Of a stretch of 64,000 nt of DNA, positions 8,319-17,656 are shown one piece after another (within the stretch, counting starts at the first letter, position 1; each line of letters opens with the position of its first letter). The notes beneath the pieces were generated by a model, which saw only the letters and a list, made by a program, of their open reading frames with translations, ran no database searches and was not told where the DNA came from. The position numbers and the translations under genes are program-made. The DNA comes from Acinetobacter sp. C26M (GTDB lineage Bacteria > Pseudomonadota > Gammaproteobacteria > Pseudomonadales > Moraxellaceae), in contig NZ_CP098478.1 in assembly GCF_023702675.1 (NCBI RefSeq), positions 1,550,001 to 1,614,000 of the forward strand, in the 5' to 3' direction.

Positions 8319-9756
8319 GGCGGTTCTCCTTGTTCGGGTCTTGCTGATCAATGCTTTCATCAACGGCACTTAAAGGACGCATTGGGGTTTTGAAATGCCC
8401 ATGACCTGCTGGCTCAAGATCAATCGCTTCAATAAACTCAGGACCTTTTTTCAGTAGTTTCAGCATGTAGTAAATACCGCTACCAAACACGATGGCATAG
8501 ACCACCACGAAAATGATCAAACTGATACCGACCTGATCGGCAGTCACCGTATGCGACAAACCATCTTTGGTGCGCATTACTCCATAAATCACCCAAGGTT
8601 GACGGCCAACTTCGGTGGTGACCCATCCCGCTAGTAAGGCGATATAGCCTGTCGGCCCCATGACAAAAGCGAATTTATGAAACCAAGATGAACCATACAG
8701 CTTGCCTTTTTTACGCAGCCATAAGGCAACGAAAGAGAGCAACACCATTAACATACCAAGTCCGACCATGACACGGAAACTCCAAAACACAATGGTTGAG
8801 TTTGGTCGGTCTTCTGGGGCAAAGTCTTTTAAGCCTTTGACTGTACCATCCATAGAATGAGTCAAAATCAGACTGCCTAGATTTGGAATCGCAATCGCAT
8901 ATTTGGTACGTTCTTCTTGCATGTCTGGAACGCCAAATAAGTACAGTGGCATCCCTTCATCATAATTGGTCTCCCAATGACCTTCCATTGCGGCCAGTTT
9001 TGCGGGCTGATGTTTCAATGTATTCAAACCATGATTATCGCCAATCACCACTTGCAAGCACGAAGTGACCAGCACCATCCACAGACCCATTGAAAATGAT
9101 TTTTTGATCAGTTCATCACGACGGCCTTTGATCAGATGCCATGCGGCAGTACCCACCACCAATAGGGAAGACACTAAAAATGCAGCAGCGGCCATATGCG
9201 CAAAGCGATAAGGGAAGGAGGGATTAAATACGATCGCCCACCAGTCGGTTGGGATAATAATACCGTTTTCAATGGTGAAACCTTGTGGTGTCTGCATCCA
9301 GCTGTTGGAGGAGAGAATCCAGAACATGGAAATACAGGTGCCGATGGCAACCATCAAGGTGGCAAAAAAATGGGCTTTGGGACTGACACGCCCCCAACCA
9401 AATAGCATGATGCCCAAGAAGCCAGCTTCCAAGAAGAACGCACTGAGTACTTCATAAGTGAGTAAGGGACCAGTCACGCTTCCCGCAATACGAGAAAATT
9501 CACTCCAGTTGGTACCGAACTGGTAGCTCATCACTACACCTGAAACGACGCCCATCCCAAAGGCAACGGCAAAGATTTTGATCCAGAATTTAAATAGATC
9601 TTTATAAATGGGGTTTTGAGTACGAAGCCATTTCCATTCAAGCATGGCAAGAAAACAGGCGAGACCGATGGAGGTGGCTGGAAAGATAATGTGAAATGAA
9701 ACAGTAAACGCAAACTGTATTCGGGCTAATTCTAAAGCAGTGAGACCGAGATCCAT
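8311..9756 (-). CDS. cydA: Cytochrome bd ubiquinol oxidase subunit I, CIO type
   Basis: A 481-residue heme subunit that oxidises ubiquinol and reduces oxygen without proton pumping. The N-terminal ARIQFAFTVSFHIIFPATSIG and the quinol-loop sequence GDNHGLNTLKHQPAKLAAMEGHWET are visible (about 10-30 and 245-270). The short Q-loop and its HGLNTLKHQPAK wording are those of the cyanide-insensitive CioA branch rather than E. coli CydA. A strong ribosome-binding site AGGAGAGG precedes the ATG. First gene of the cydA-cydB-cydP operon; cioA would be an equally valid symbol. Confidence 0.93.
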   Translation of the reverse strand: MDLGLTALELARIQFAFTVSFHIIFPATSIGLACFLAMLEWKWLRTQNPIYKDLFKFWIKIFAVAFGMGVVSGVVMSYQFGTNWSEFSRIAGSVTGPLLTYEVLSAFFLEAGFLGIMLFGWGRVSPKAHFFATLMVAIGTCISMFWILSSNSWMQTPQGFTIENGIIIPTDWWAIVFNPSFPYRFAHMAAAAFLVSSLLVVGTAAWHLIKGRRDELIKKSFSMGLWMVLVTSCLQVVIGDNHGLNTLKHQPAKLAAMEGHWETNYDEGMPLYLFGVPDMQEERTKYAIAIPNLGSLILTHSMDGTVKGLKDFAPEDRPNSTIVFWSFRVMVGLGMLMVLLSFVALWLRKKGKLYGSSWFHKFAFVMGPTGYIALLAGWVTTEVGRQPWVIYGVMRTKDGLSHTVTADQVGISLIIFVVVYAIVFGSGIYYMLKLLKKGPEFIEAIDLEPAGHGHFKTPMRPLSAVDESIDQQDPNKENRHD

Positions 9757-10082
9757 ATATCCTCTCCTATAACAGACTAAAAGCAGTCGCTAGGAAAATG
9801 TGAAAGAACGGACTTAAATGTTTGAAAATAAGCAGAACCTGAAAAAGCTGTGGTTTAGATATTTAAAGCGATTTAAGTTTTATTCATCATCCAATCTTCT
9901 GTTGTATATGAGTAGGTACAATTTCTTTTTGTTTTTTTATAACAGATGGGGTGTGCATAAATGATCTGTTATATTTTTTTAGCGAAACTCTGTAGCTATT
10001 CAGTTGTTTGTACCTGATTCAAAATAGCATCAAGCAACGATGCAGTGTGTTAAATATTGATCAAGCATTGTAAGTCGTTTGA
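9757..10082. other. Intergenic region holding the cydA promoter and an orphan terminator-like hairpin
   Basis: About 325 bases between the divergent cydA and the gene at 10083. It must contain the promoter for cydA on the - strand. No canonical FNR/ANR site (TTGAT-N4-ATCAA) was seen. The one clear structure is the hairpin at 9938-9980, described separately. Confidence 0.6.
9938..9980 (+). terminator. Perfect 10-bp hairpin with T tract, no upstream gene
   Basis: TATAACAGAT at 9938-9947 pairs perfectly with ATCTGTTATA at 9964-9973 and seven T follow. It has the form of an intrinsic terminator on the + strand, yet the nearest + strand gene upstream is more than 4 kb away. It might end an unannotated small RNA or antisense transcript starting near the cydA 5' end. 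Confidence 0.55.
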
Positions 10083-10934
10083 ATGACACTAATTCGGACT
10101 GAATGGCGTATGACTATGTTTATCACCCAAGAACTTAATGCGTTGACTCAGCTTTTTCAAAGCAAAGTCCCTTCGCAAGCAGTACAACAACAGCTAGGTC
10201 TTGAATATGTAAATCTTGAAGCAACCTTATTAAGAGGCAAGGTACTCAGAGATTTTTCTAAGGAGAAGGTCGCTTATATTGCTCAAGCTGAAATAGTGGA
10301 AAATGATAATAATCTCGCCTATTTATTTGCGCCATTTATTATTGCCAATTTAAATCAGCCAGTGATTTATACCACGCCAGTCTCATTCTCTGTACTTAAA
10401 ATATTGAATCAATACTATCAAGCTGAGAAAAGTGTCAATCTTAAAATCGAAGATGTGATTCATAGCCTCAAGCTCTATCTCGAGCTGGTCGATTATGCAA
10501 AAGCAGAGCAAGATTTTCTGTTCCGTTGTCTAGTCAAAGCACTGTGTCGGACGGATATTTTTCATATTTTCCTGGTTACACATTTGTCTTTAGATCAGCA
10601 ACAGATTCAGATCCTAGAAGATTATTTTGATGTAAAAATTGATGTGATTCAGGCTGATCGTAGGCCAAGCATGCTCAATGATGAATTGATTAATACGCGT
10701 AAACTACTATTTAAAAACAAAGATGAGTCACACAAAACTTTGTGTACTTTGTTTTCCAGTCTCAATGCAAACCTGATTGCGAAGATTGGTCAGTTTAGTC
10801 CAGCCCAAGCGGCTCATTTAATCGAGGATATGTTCTATTCCGAGCATATTTTTGAAAAGCTATCAGTCTATGCCGAATACATGCAGACCCGTATTCAAAA
10901 TGGCGCCAGTTTTAAGGCTTTATCCACCATGTAG
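10083..10934 (+). CDS. Uncharacterised protein, 283 residues
   Basis: I do not recognise this protein. It looks soluble and helical, rich in Leu, Gln and acidic residues, with no signal peptide, transmembrane segment or catalytic motif that I can identify. The codon pattern and length support a real gene. The start is uncertain: the frame has ATGs at 10083, 10110 and 10116, and none has a convincing Shine-Dalgarno, so the true N-terminus may be 9 or 11 residues shorter. A small membrane-protein gene follows 44 bases downstream and could share its transcript. Confidence 0.65.
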   Translation: MTLIRTEWRMTMFITQELNALTQLFQSKVPSQAVQQQLGLEYVNLEATLLRGKVLRDFSKEKVAYIAQAEIVENDNNLAYLFAPFIIANLNQPVIYTTPVSFSVLKILNQYYQAEKSVNLKIEDVIHSLKLYLELVDYAKAEQDFLFRCLVKALCRTDIFHIFLVTHLSLDQQQIQILEDYFDVKIDVIQADRRPSMLNDELINTRKLLFKNKDESHKTLCTLFSSLNANLIAKIGQFSPAQAAHLIEDMFYSEHIFEKLSVYAEYMQTRIQNGASFKALSTM

Positions 10935-10978
10935 ATTGTCATGAATTAAATTTTAGTCTTTGAATAGGAGTAGAGCTT

Positions 10979-11152
10979 ATGTCTCAGGAGCAATCAAAAT
11001 TCCCATATCTTGCCGTTGGAATCAGTATTTTATTAGGTTGTTTATTTTTAGTCTTTTTCTTTTTGGCTGTGAGCAATCAACCTGATTATATGCCTTCGCA
11101 ACAGAAGCAAAATGCTGCTCATGTACAATCATCAGTGCAATCGAATAAGTAG
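10979..11152 (+). CDS. Small single-helix membrane protein, 57 residues
   Basis: An ORF beginning at the ATG at 10979 with a clear AGGAG ribosome-binding site 8 bases upstream and ending at TAG 11150-11152. It has a short hydrophilic start (MSQEQSKFPY), a transmembrane helix from about residue 11 to 31, and a Gln/Ser-rich tail of about 26 residues. A cysteine lies at residue 21 inside the helix, which does not resemble a lipobox. Function unknown. It is followed by a strong terminator, so it is the last gene of the transcript that starts at or before 10083. Confidence 0.65.
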   Translation: MSQEQSKFPYLAVGISILLGCLFLVFFFLAVSNQPDYMPSQQKQNAAHVQSSVQSNK

Positions 11153-11186
11153 GTTATATTTTTAATCTGAAGTATAGTTTTTCTCT

Positions 11187-11226
11187 CTTACTGGTGATCC
11201 GAGCACTCGCCAGTAAGTTTTTTTTA
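11187..11226 (+). terminator. Rho-independent terminator after the small membrane protein gene
   Basis: CTTACTGG at 11187-11194 pairs with CCAGTAAG at 11210-11217 and is followed by eight or more T. Confidence 0.85.
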
Positions 11227-11379
11227 ATGCGAAAAATTTGTATGGATATTGCTGATTGTGAGTGATTAGAAAAAAAATTCATTTATAGAATTAGACAAAT
11301 CAAGAATAGAAAAGATGCATAATTCATGTTAATCCTATTTGTAGCCAATGTTAAAAATAGCTCAGATGAGGGCAGCGTG

Positions 11380-13788
11380 ATGGATAACTCAGAACAACTC
11401 ATTCATAAGCAAGAAAATACCAGTTTCGCAAAAATTGAACCTTATACCCAACCTGCAGGTGGATGGGGCGCATTACTGAGTGTCGCCCGAAACCTAAAAA
11501 GGCAGGATATTTTAAAAAAAGGGTCAATCACTTTACTCAATATTAATCAGCCTACAGGTTTTGACTGTCCTGGCTGTGCATGGCCTGAGAAGAAAGATGC
11601 ACATGCCTTTAACTTCTGTGAAAACGGTGCCAAGGCGGTGGCTTTCGAAGCAACCAGTAAAACAGTAACACCTGAATTTTTCGCACAGCATACCGTCAGT
11701 TGGCTGGCTGAACAGAATGATTTCTATCTGGAAGATTTAGGTCGTTTAACCGACCCGATGCGTTATGACCCTGTGTCAGATAAATATGTGCCAATTTCTT
11801 GGGACGAAGCTTTTCAGTTAATTGCCAAACATTTGCAGGCACTCGATCATCCTGATCAAGCGGCATTTTATACCTCTGGTCGTGCCAGCAATGAAGCGGC
11901 TTTTTTGTACCAATTATTTGTCCGCAGCTTTGGGACCAATAATTTTCCAGACTGTTCCAATATGTGCCATGAAACCACCAGTGTTGGCTTAAAAGATGCG
12001 ATTGGTTTAGGTAAGGGTACCGTTATTTTGGATGATTTTGATCAAGCAGATGCTATTTTCAGCTTTGGGCATAATCCAGGCACCAACCATCCAAGGATGT
12101 TGGCAACCTTAAGAGAAGTCTCGAGAAGAGGTGGTAATATTGTTGCCATTAATCCAATCAAGGAGCGTGGACTGGAACGCTTCCAAGATCCGCAAGCCCC
12201 ATTGGAAATGATGACCAATGGCAGTACTCCAATTAGTCGTTATTACTTCCAACCCAAAATTGGTGGTGACTATGCCCTGATGTTTGGGGTAATGAAGCAT
12301 TTATTAGAATGGGATAAAAAGGCACTTGCGAAAGGAAAACCAAGCGTTTTTGATCGTAGTTTCATTGAAATGAATACTATTGGTTTTGAGGAGATGCTGG
12401 CTGAGATTAATGGTACAGCGTGGTCTGAAATTCATAAACATACGGGGCTTTCACCTGAACATTTAGAATCAATTGCCAAGATGTATCTGGATGCCAAAAC
12501 TGCTATTTTCTGTTGGGGGATGGGAATTACCCAACACCGTCATGGTACAGCCAATATTCATATGTTGGCGAACCTGATGCTGGCACGGGGACATATCGGT
12601 CGTCCGGGGGCAGGTCTCTGTCCAGTGCGAGGACACAGTAATGTGCAAGGCGATCGAACCATGGGGATTAATGAAAACCCAAGTGATGCCTTACTAGACA
12701 ATATTGATCGCGTATTTGGAATTAAGTCACCGCGTAAACATGGTTTTGGTGTGGTGGATACCATTAAGGCGATGTATGAAGGTGATGTGAAAGTCTTTAT
12801 TGGTTTGGGTGGAAACTTTGCTGTAGCAACCCCTGATACACCTTATACCCAAGAAGCCCTACGTCGTTGTAATTTAACGGTCAATATTACCACCAAGCTG
12901 AATCGTAGCCATTTGGTCTGTGGCAAAGATGCGTTGATGCTACCTTGCCTAGGGCGTACTGAAGTTGATATGCAAGTGCATGGCGCACAAGCCATTTCAG
13001 TAGAAGATTCGATGTCAAATGTGCATCTTTCAGCAGGACGTAATCCACCAATCTCTGAAAATATTTTATCTGAACCTGATATTGTGGCACGTATGGCGGA
13101 AGCTGCTTTACCTGAGAGTAAGGTGAAATGGCGTTGGTATATTGAAAGTTATGACCGTATTCGTGATTCAATTGCCGATGTTTTTGATGAGTTTCATGAT
13201 TTTAATCAACGGGTCTATCAACCAAGTGGTTTTCATTTAGAGCATCCTGCCAATCAGCATGTCTGGAATACGCCAAGTGGTAAAGCCCAGTTTTTGATTA
13301 CACCACTGGCCGAAGTTTACGAAGACAAAGAAAATCAGTATGCCGCCGCTTATAGCGAACAGCAGGTGTATACGTTGATGACCACTCGTTCGCATGACCA
13401 GTACAACACTACTTTATATGGTTTGGATGACCGTTATCGCGGTGTATTCGGGCAACGCCGTGTATTGTTTATGAATCAAGCAGATATTGATGCAGCAGGC
13501 TTTGAAGCAGACCAATGGGTTGATATTGAGAGTGTATTCTCGGATGGTGTGAAACGGATTGTACATAGTTTCCGTATTGTGCCTTATAACATACCGCAAG
13601 GCAGTTTGGCGGCTTATTATCCAGAAACCAATCCTTTAGTCGCTTTGAGTAGCCATGATAAATACGCCAAAATTCCAGCGTCTAAAAGTATTCCTGTGAT
13701 TTTGCATGCAGGTAATGCACCAGCGCATTTTAATTTGAATATTGAAGTTGACCCTGAGCATGCCAATGAACGTGTTAGTAGTGCATAG
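11380..13788 (+). CDS. FdhF/YdeP family molybdopterin oxidoreductase
   Basis: An 802-residue catalytic subunit of the formate dehydrogenase H/YdeP superfamily, carrying a bis-molybdopterin guanine dinucleotide cofactor and a cluster-binding cysteine motif near the N-terminus (DCPGCAWPE, about residues 64-72). The molybdopterin-dinucleotide domain follows at the C-terminus (about 660-780). The start is placed at the ATG at 11380 because GAGGG lies 9 bases upstream; the frame extends to 11326 without a ribosome-binding site. No electron-transfer subunits are nearby, as usual for YdeP proteins, whose substrate is unsettled. The FdhD maturase gene follows by 48 bases. Confidence 0.87.
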   Translation: MDNSEQLIHKQENTSFAKIEPYTQPAGGWGALLSVARNLKRQDILKKGSITLLNINQPTGFDCPGCAWPEKKDAHAFNFCENGAKAVAFEATSKTVTPEFFAQHTVSWLAEQNDFYLEDLGRLTDPMRYDPVSDKYVPISWDEAFQLIAKHLQALDHPDQAAFYTSGRASNEAAFLYQLFVRSFGTNNFPDCSNMCHETTSVGLKDAIGLGKGTVILDDFDQADAIFSFGHNPGTNHPRMLATLREVSRRGGNIVAINPIKERGLERFQDPQAPLEMMTNGSTPISRYYFQPKIGGDYALMFGVMKHLLEWDKKALAKGKPSVFDRSFIEMNTIGFEEMLAEINGTAWSEIHKHTGLSPEHLESIAKMYLDAKTAIFCWGMGITQHRHGTANIHMLANLMLARGHIGRPGAGLCPVRGHSNVQGDRTMGINENPSDALLDNIDRVFGIKSPRKHGFGVVDTIKAMYEGDVKVFIGLGGNFAVATPDTPYTQEALRRCNLTVNITTKLNRSHLVCGKDALMLPCLGRTEVDMQVHGAQAISVEDSMSNVHLSAGRNPPISENILSEPDIVARMAEAALPESKVKWRWYIESYDRIRDSIADVFDEFHDFNQRVYQPSGFHLEHPANQHVWNTPSGKAQFLITPLAEVYEDKENQYAAAYSEQQVYTLMTTRSHDQYNTTLYGLDDRYRGVFGQRRVLFMNQADIDAAGFEADQWVDIESVFSDGVKRIVHSFRIVPYNIPQGSLAAYYPETNPLVALSSHDKYAKIPASKSIPVILHAGNAPAHFNLNIEVDPEHANERVSSA

Positions 13789-13836
13789 CGGATAGGAAAT
13801 CTATTTTTTCGAATCAGTGATGCAAATGAGGTAGGT

Positions 13837-14625
13837 GTGGACACAAAAACACGAGGTTATGAAACGATGCAAGTGCATCGTTTCCATCGCGAGATTTCTG
13901 AAAATGAACTGGATTATATTGTTCAGGAGTATCCTGTTGCATTAATTTATAATGGTATTTCGCATGCCGTGATGATGGCAACACCATCGGATCTAGAGGT
14001 CTTTGCCAAAGGTTTTAGTCTCTCGGAAGGAATATTACAAAATTTAAGCGAGCTGTATTCACTCGATATTCGTCAAAATGAACTGGGGGTTGAAGTGGAT
14101 ATGACTATTTCATCCCGTGCTTTCATGGCTTTAAAAGAGCATCGGCGTATGATTGTTGGGCGTACAGGTTGTGGCTTATGTGGTATTGAAAGTCTAAAGC
14201 AACTCTATGCAAATCTACCAGCGGTCAGTACCCATATTTCTTCAACATGGTTAAGCCAAATCCCGCATGCGATTGCCCAATTAAAAGTCAGACAAAAAAT
14301 CAGTGAGCTCACTGGTGGAGCACACGCTGCAGCATGGGTCGTGAAAGGGCAGATCGTAGCGTTATTTGAAGATGTTGGTCGGCATAATGCCTTGGATAAA
14401 TTATTGGGCTACTTGGCTGAACAGAAAATGGATGTGGCGGAGGGTTTTGTGGTGATGACTAGCCGTGCCAGTTATGAGCTGATTCGTAAATGTGCGCAAT
14501 ACAATATTGCTTTATTGGCGACCATTTCTGCACCCACCAGTATGGCGATTGAAATGGCGAAACAACTAAATCTCACATTAGCCAGTTTTTGCCGTGGTGA
14601 GAGCTTTGTTTTATATACTGAATAA
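13837..14625 (+). CDS. fdhD: Formate dehydrogenase accessory sulfurtransferase FdhD
   Basis: Transfers sulfur, received from a cysteine desulfurase, to the molybdopterin-guanine dinucleotide cofactor, a step needed for formate dehydrogenase-type enzymes. The 262-residue protein has the essential cysteine pair in GRTGCGLCGIES near residue 110-120 and the conserved GGAHAA and EDVGRHNA segments. The start is the GTG at 13837, preceded by GAGGTAG; Met11 (13867) is an alternative. It is the likely partner of the YdeP-type enzyme just upstream, with which it appears to form an operon. Confidence 0.92.
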   Translation: MDTKTRGYETMQVHRFHREISENELDYIVQEYPVALIYNGISHAVMMATPSDLEVFAKGFSLSEGILQNLSELYSLDIRQNELGVEVDMTISSRAFMALKEHRRMIVGRTGCGLCGIESLKQLYANLPAVSTHISSTWLSQIPHAIAQLKVRQKISELTGGAHAAAWVVKGQIVALFEDVGRHNALDKLLGYLAEQKMDVAEGFVVMTSRASYELIRKCAQYNIALLATISAPTSMAIEMAKQLNLTLASFCRGESFVLYTE

Positions 14626-14709
14626 TGGTAAAAATTTGTGATTTGTCTAATCTCTAATGCATTGATTTGTGTAGGATATGAGCATTAAGTTTTTTTATTC
14701 CCAAATATT

Positions 14710-15651
14710 ATGAATACACCTTTAAGACCTCAGCCTGTGATCAATAATCTTTCAGGTGAGAATGCATTATTTATTGTGCTTGGAATCAATAGCAATCCTG
14801 ATCATTCAGGTGTGATTGATTTTCTTGCGAATTTTTCCGCATTGGTGCGCAGTCTGACCAATCGTTTTCCGAATAGTAATTTCAGTGCTTCTGTTGGTAT
14901 TGGTTCAAATGCGTGGGACTTACTTTTTCCTGATTTAAATAAGCCGAAAGAACTTGCGCCATTTCAAGAGATCAAAGGGTCGAGACATACTGCGGTAGCA
15001 ACAGCAGGCGATTTATTCTTCCATATTCGTGCCAATCAAATGGCAATCTGCTATGAACTCGCAGCAATTCTGCATGAGCAGTTAAAAGAAGATACCTATT
15101 CGATCAGTGAAACCAAAGGTTTTCGATACTTTGATGGTCGCGCCATTATTGGCTTTGTTGATGGGACTGAAAATCCTGAACATGAAATTGCCAAAGAGAT
15201 TGCATATGTAGGTCAAGAAGATGCCGAGTTCCTTGGCGGAAGTTATGTATTTATCCAAAAATACCTGCATAACATGGAGATGTGGAAGGGCTTAACCACC
15301 GAAGAACAAGAAAAAGTCATTGGTCGAAAGAAATATGACGATGTAGAACTTGGAGATGATGTTAAACCGCAAAGTGCGCATAATGTGGCAAGTAAGGCAC
15401 ATGATGCTGATGGAAATGAGCTCAAAATCTTAAGAGCCAATATGCCATTCTCAAATCCAACTGAAGGAGAGTATGGTACCTTCTTTATTGGCTATTCTCG
15501 TTCTTTTAATATCACCAAAACCATGCTTGAAAATATGTTCTTAGGTAAAGAAACTGGGCATGTTGATCGTTTACTTGATTTTAGTACTACAGTTTCAGGC
15601 AGTCTATTCTTTGTACCGACCTTTGATTTTCTCGAAGATTTAGGTGAATAA
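14710..15651 (+). CDS. Dyp-type peroxidase, YfeX-like
   Basis: A 313-residue heme peroxidase of the dye-decolourising family. The distal GXXDG motif appears as GFVDGTEN near residues 152-159, with the catalytic aspartate. The proximal heme histidine is probably in SAHNVA near 224, and a conserved arginine lies in the IGYSRSF segment. No signal peptide or Tat motif is seen, so it is cytoplasmic like YfeX. It is followed by a bidirectional terminator shared with an opposing thioesterase gene. Physiological substrate unknown. Confidence 0.9.
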   Translation: MNTPLRPQPVINNLSGENALFIVLGINSNPDHSGVIDFLANFSALVRSLTNRFPNSNFSASVGIGSNAWDLLFPDLNKPKELAPFQEIKGSRHTAVATAGDLFFHIRANQMAICYELAAILHEQLKEDTYSISETKGFRYFDGRAIIGFVDGTENPEHEIAKEIAYVGQEDAEFLGGSYVFIQKYLHNMEMWKGLTTEEQEKVIGRKKYDDVELGDDVKPQSAHNVASKAHDADGNELKILRANMPFSNPTEGEYGTFFIGYSRSFNITKTMLENMFLGKETGHVDRLLDFSTTVSGSLFFVPTFDFLEDLGE

Positions 15652-15657
15652 GTTTAA

Positions 15658-15689
15658 TCCGCTGAAATAAATTGGTTTATTTCAGCGGA
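15658..15689. terminator. Bidirectional terminator between the DyP and thioesterase genes
   Basis: TCCGCTGAAATAAA at 15658-15671 pairs perfectly with TTTATTTCAGCGGA at 15676-15689 around a TTGG loop, between two convergent genes. Confidence 0.8.
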
Positions 15690-15695
15690 AAATGC

Positions 15696-16091
15696 TTATT
15701 GGTTCATCAGATATTGTTGTAACTGGGCACGGAACTGATCGGGGATGCGACCTGACTTTTGTGTGCTGAAATCGAAATACACCTGAACCGCTTTGCCCCG
15801 AGCAACACAGTGATCATTTTGCCAAGCTTCATGCGCCACAATAAAAGAAGAATTGCCGATATGTTCAATCCATGTTTTGATTTCGATATCCGCACCGTAA
15901 TAAATTTGGGCAACAAAATCGACTTCAACACGAGCGAGAATCAAAGGCAGGTTTTTGATTTCCATACTTGGATTGAATAAGCGAAAAACAGGTTCGCGTG
16001 CTGTTTCAAACCAGCCTGTAATCACGGTATTGTTTATATGTCCAAAAGCATCAGTTTCATAGAATCTTGGTGTAATCGAAAGTGTAAACAT
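15696..16091 (-). CDS. Acyl-CoA thioesterase, hotdog fold (YbgC/FadM-like)
   Basis: A 131-residue 4-hydroxybenzoyl-CoA thioesterase-family enzyme that hydrolyses acyl-CoA thioesters. The catalytic motif ETDAFGHINNT lies near residues 12-22, followed by the hotdog strands, including WIEHIGNSSFIVAHE. Length is typical for the group. It is a single gene on the - strand with no evident operon partners; the chain-length preference cannot be read from sequence. Confidence 0.85.
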   Translation of the reverse strand: MFTLSITPRFYETDAFGHINNTVITGWFETAREPVFRLFNPSMEIKNLPLILARVEVDFVAQIYYGADIEIKTWIEHIGNSSFIVAHEAWQNDHCVARGKAVQVYFDFSTQKSGRIPDQFRAQLQQYLMNQ

Positions 16092-16098
16092 AGATCAA

Positions 16099-16166
16099 CT
16101 GTTATTTTTTCATTTAAAGCTCAATACTATAAGGGCTGAATATGTAAAAATCAGCCCCAATAACAG
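16099..16166. terminator. Nested inverted repeats downstream of adeC
   Basis: GGGCTGA at 16133-16139 pairs with TCAGCCC at 16151-16157, and outside these CTGTTATT at 16099-16106 pairs with AATAACAG at 16159-16166. Only interrupted T stretches follow on the - strand. It plausibly marks the 3' end of the adeABC transcript. Confidence 0.4.
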
Positions 16167-16176
16167 ACTTCAGCGT

Positions 16177-17577
16177 TTATGAATGCTGAGATAGTCCACC
16201 ACCTAGAGCTTTATACAATTCAATCTGATTATTCAACTTGCTTTGTTCAAGCATGAGCAAGCCTTGTTGAGCTGCATACGCTGAGCGTTGTGCATCCAAT
16301 ACAGTCAGATAACTATCAATACCTGCTCTAAATCGAGCCGTGGATAATTTATAGGTGGTCTCAGTAGCAGAGACCAAACGACGTTGCGCAGCTAAACGCT
16401 CATCAATATGGGCATGCGCAGCTAACGCATCATTGACTTCACGAAAAGCGGATTGAATAGATTTTTCATAATCTGCCAGCGCAATTTGTTGTTCAGTTTC
16501 TGAAATTTTAATATTGGCTTTACGCGTCCCCCAATCGAAAATGGGCAGGTCGATACTTGGCCCAACTGACCACGAAAAACCACCTGATTTAAATAAATTT
16601 TTAAGATCGGTGGATGCATAGCCAGCTGAACCTGTTAGGCTAATCGTAGGGAACATACGTGCTTTGGCTGCGCCAATATTTGCGCCTGCAGCACGCAACT
16701 GATATTCAGCAGCTTTTAGGTCGGGACGATTATTCAGTAAATCGCTGCTTAAGCCAGTTGCAAAACTCCTTTCAGCACTAATCGTTTTTACAGCTTGACT
16801 AGGTAAGAGGTTTTGAGGAACATTTTGTCCAGCCAATAAATTAAGTAAGTTTTGAGCCTGTGACACTTGGGTTTTATAGGCGGCAACATCATTTCGGGCT
16901 GTTTCAACTGATATCTGTGCTTGACGTAACGGGACTTCACTATCAATACCGACATCAAACCGTTTTTTGTTCAGATTATAGGAATCAAGTTGAGCCTTTA
17001 AGGTTTGTTCTGCAAGATTAAGGTTGGCCTGAGCAAAGGCATAATCCAACCAAGCTTGTGAGACTTGACTGACTAAACTGATCTGCGTGGCTTCTCTTGC
17101 ACTCTGGGTCGCAAAGTAATTATTTAACGCCACATCTTTTAAGCTTTTGACTCGGCCCCAAAAATCCAGCTCATAAGCCGTCATCCCCAAGCCGACTTGA
17201 AAAGTTGAATAAGGATTGTTTGGGTTCGCAGATGGATTCACCTGTCGAACAGCACTGCCATTTGCCCCAATAGTAGGCAACTGGTCATTTTTACTGATTT
17301 GATATTGCTGTTGGGCACGTTGAATATTCAGTGTCGTAGTACGTAAATCACGGTTGTTATTTAAGCTGATTTCAATCACTTGCAGTAGGCGTGTATCAGC
17401 AAAGAACTGTTTATAACCCTGAGTTGCAATTGAGTCGCCTGTGTTTGCGAGTGCAAAATTTTCTGGAATATTCGATTTGATTACAGGTTTGGGTGCCTGC
17501 AAATTCATACATGCTGTTAGGGCTATCGAAAGCGTAGACACAAGCAGGGCACGAGATAAGACAATCGCTTTAGACAT
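16177..17577 (-). CDS. adeC: Outer-membrane channel of an RND efflux pump, AdeC
   Basis: A TolC/OprM-type outer-membrane factor of 466 residues that completes the AdeAB pump. The N-terminus is a lipoprotein signal with the lipobox LTAC at about residues 20-23, so the mature protein is lipid-anchored. Two outer-membrane efflux domains span about 60-250 and 270-460. The start is the ATG at 17577, preceded by GGAGAAG; an in-frame TTG at 17589 is unlikely. It is third in the adeA-adeB-adeC operon, 79 bases after adeB. Some Acinetobacter adeAB loci lack adeC, so its presence is notable. Confidence 0.9.
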   Translation of the reverse strand: MSKAIVLSRALLVSTLSIALTACMNLQAPKPVIKSNIPENFALANTGDSIATQGYKQFFADTRLLQVIEISLNNNRDLRTTTLNIQRAQQQYQISKNDQLPTIGANGSAVRQVNPSANPNNPYSTFQVGLGMTAYELDFWGRVKSLKDVALNNYFATQSAREATQISLVSQVSQAWLDYAFAQANLNLAEQTLKAQLDSYNLNKKRFDVGIDSEVPLRQAQISVETARNDVAAYKTQVSQAQNLLNLLAGQNVPQNLLPSQAVKTISAERSFATGLSSDLLNNRPDLKAAEYQLRAAGANIGAAKARMFPTISLTGSAGYASTDLKNLFKSGGFSWSVGPSIDLPIFDWGTRKANIKISETEQQIALADYEKSIQSAFREVNDALAAHAHIDERLAAQRRLVSATETTYKLSTARFRAGIDSYLTVLDAQRSAYAAQQGLLMLEQSKLNNQIELYKALGGGLSQHS

Positions 17578-17656
17578 GGTCTTCTCCAAATAATAAGAGG
17601 GTAAATACTGAGGAGGAGTCAGAGGGAATCAATTGATTCCCTTTGCTCGTTATCAT

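Noticed and set aside
10057..10064. TTGATCAA near the cydA promoter as an FNR/ANR site
   Set aside because: The two half-sites abut; a functional FNR-type site needs four bases between TTGAT and ATCAA.
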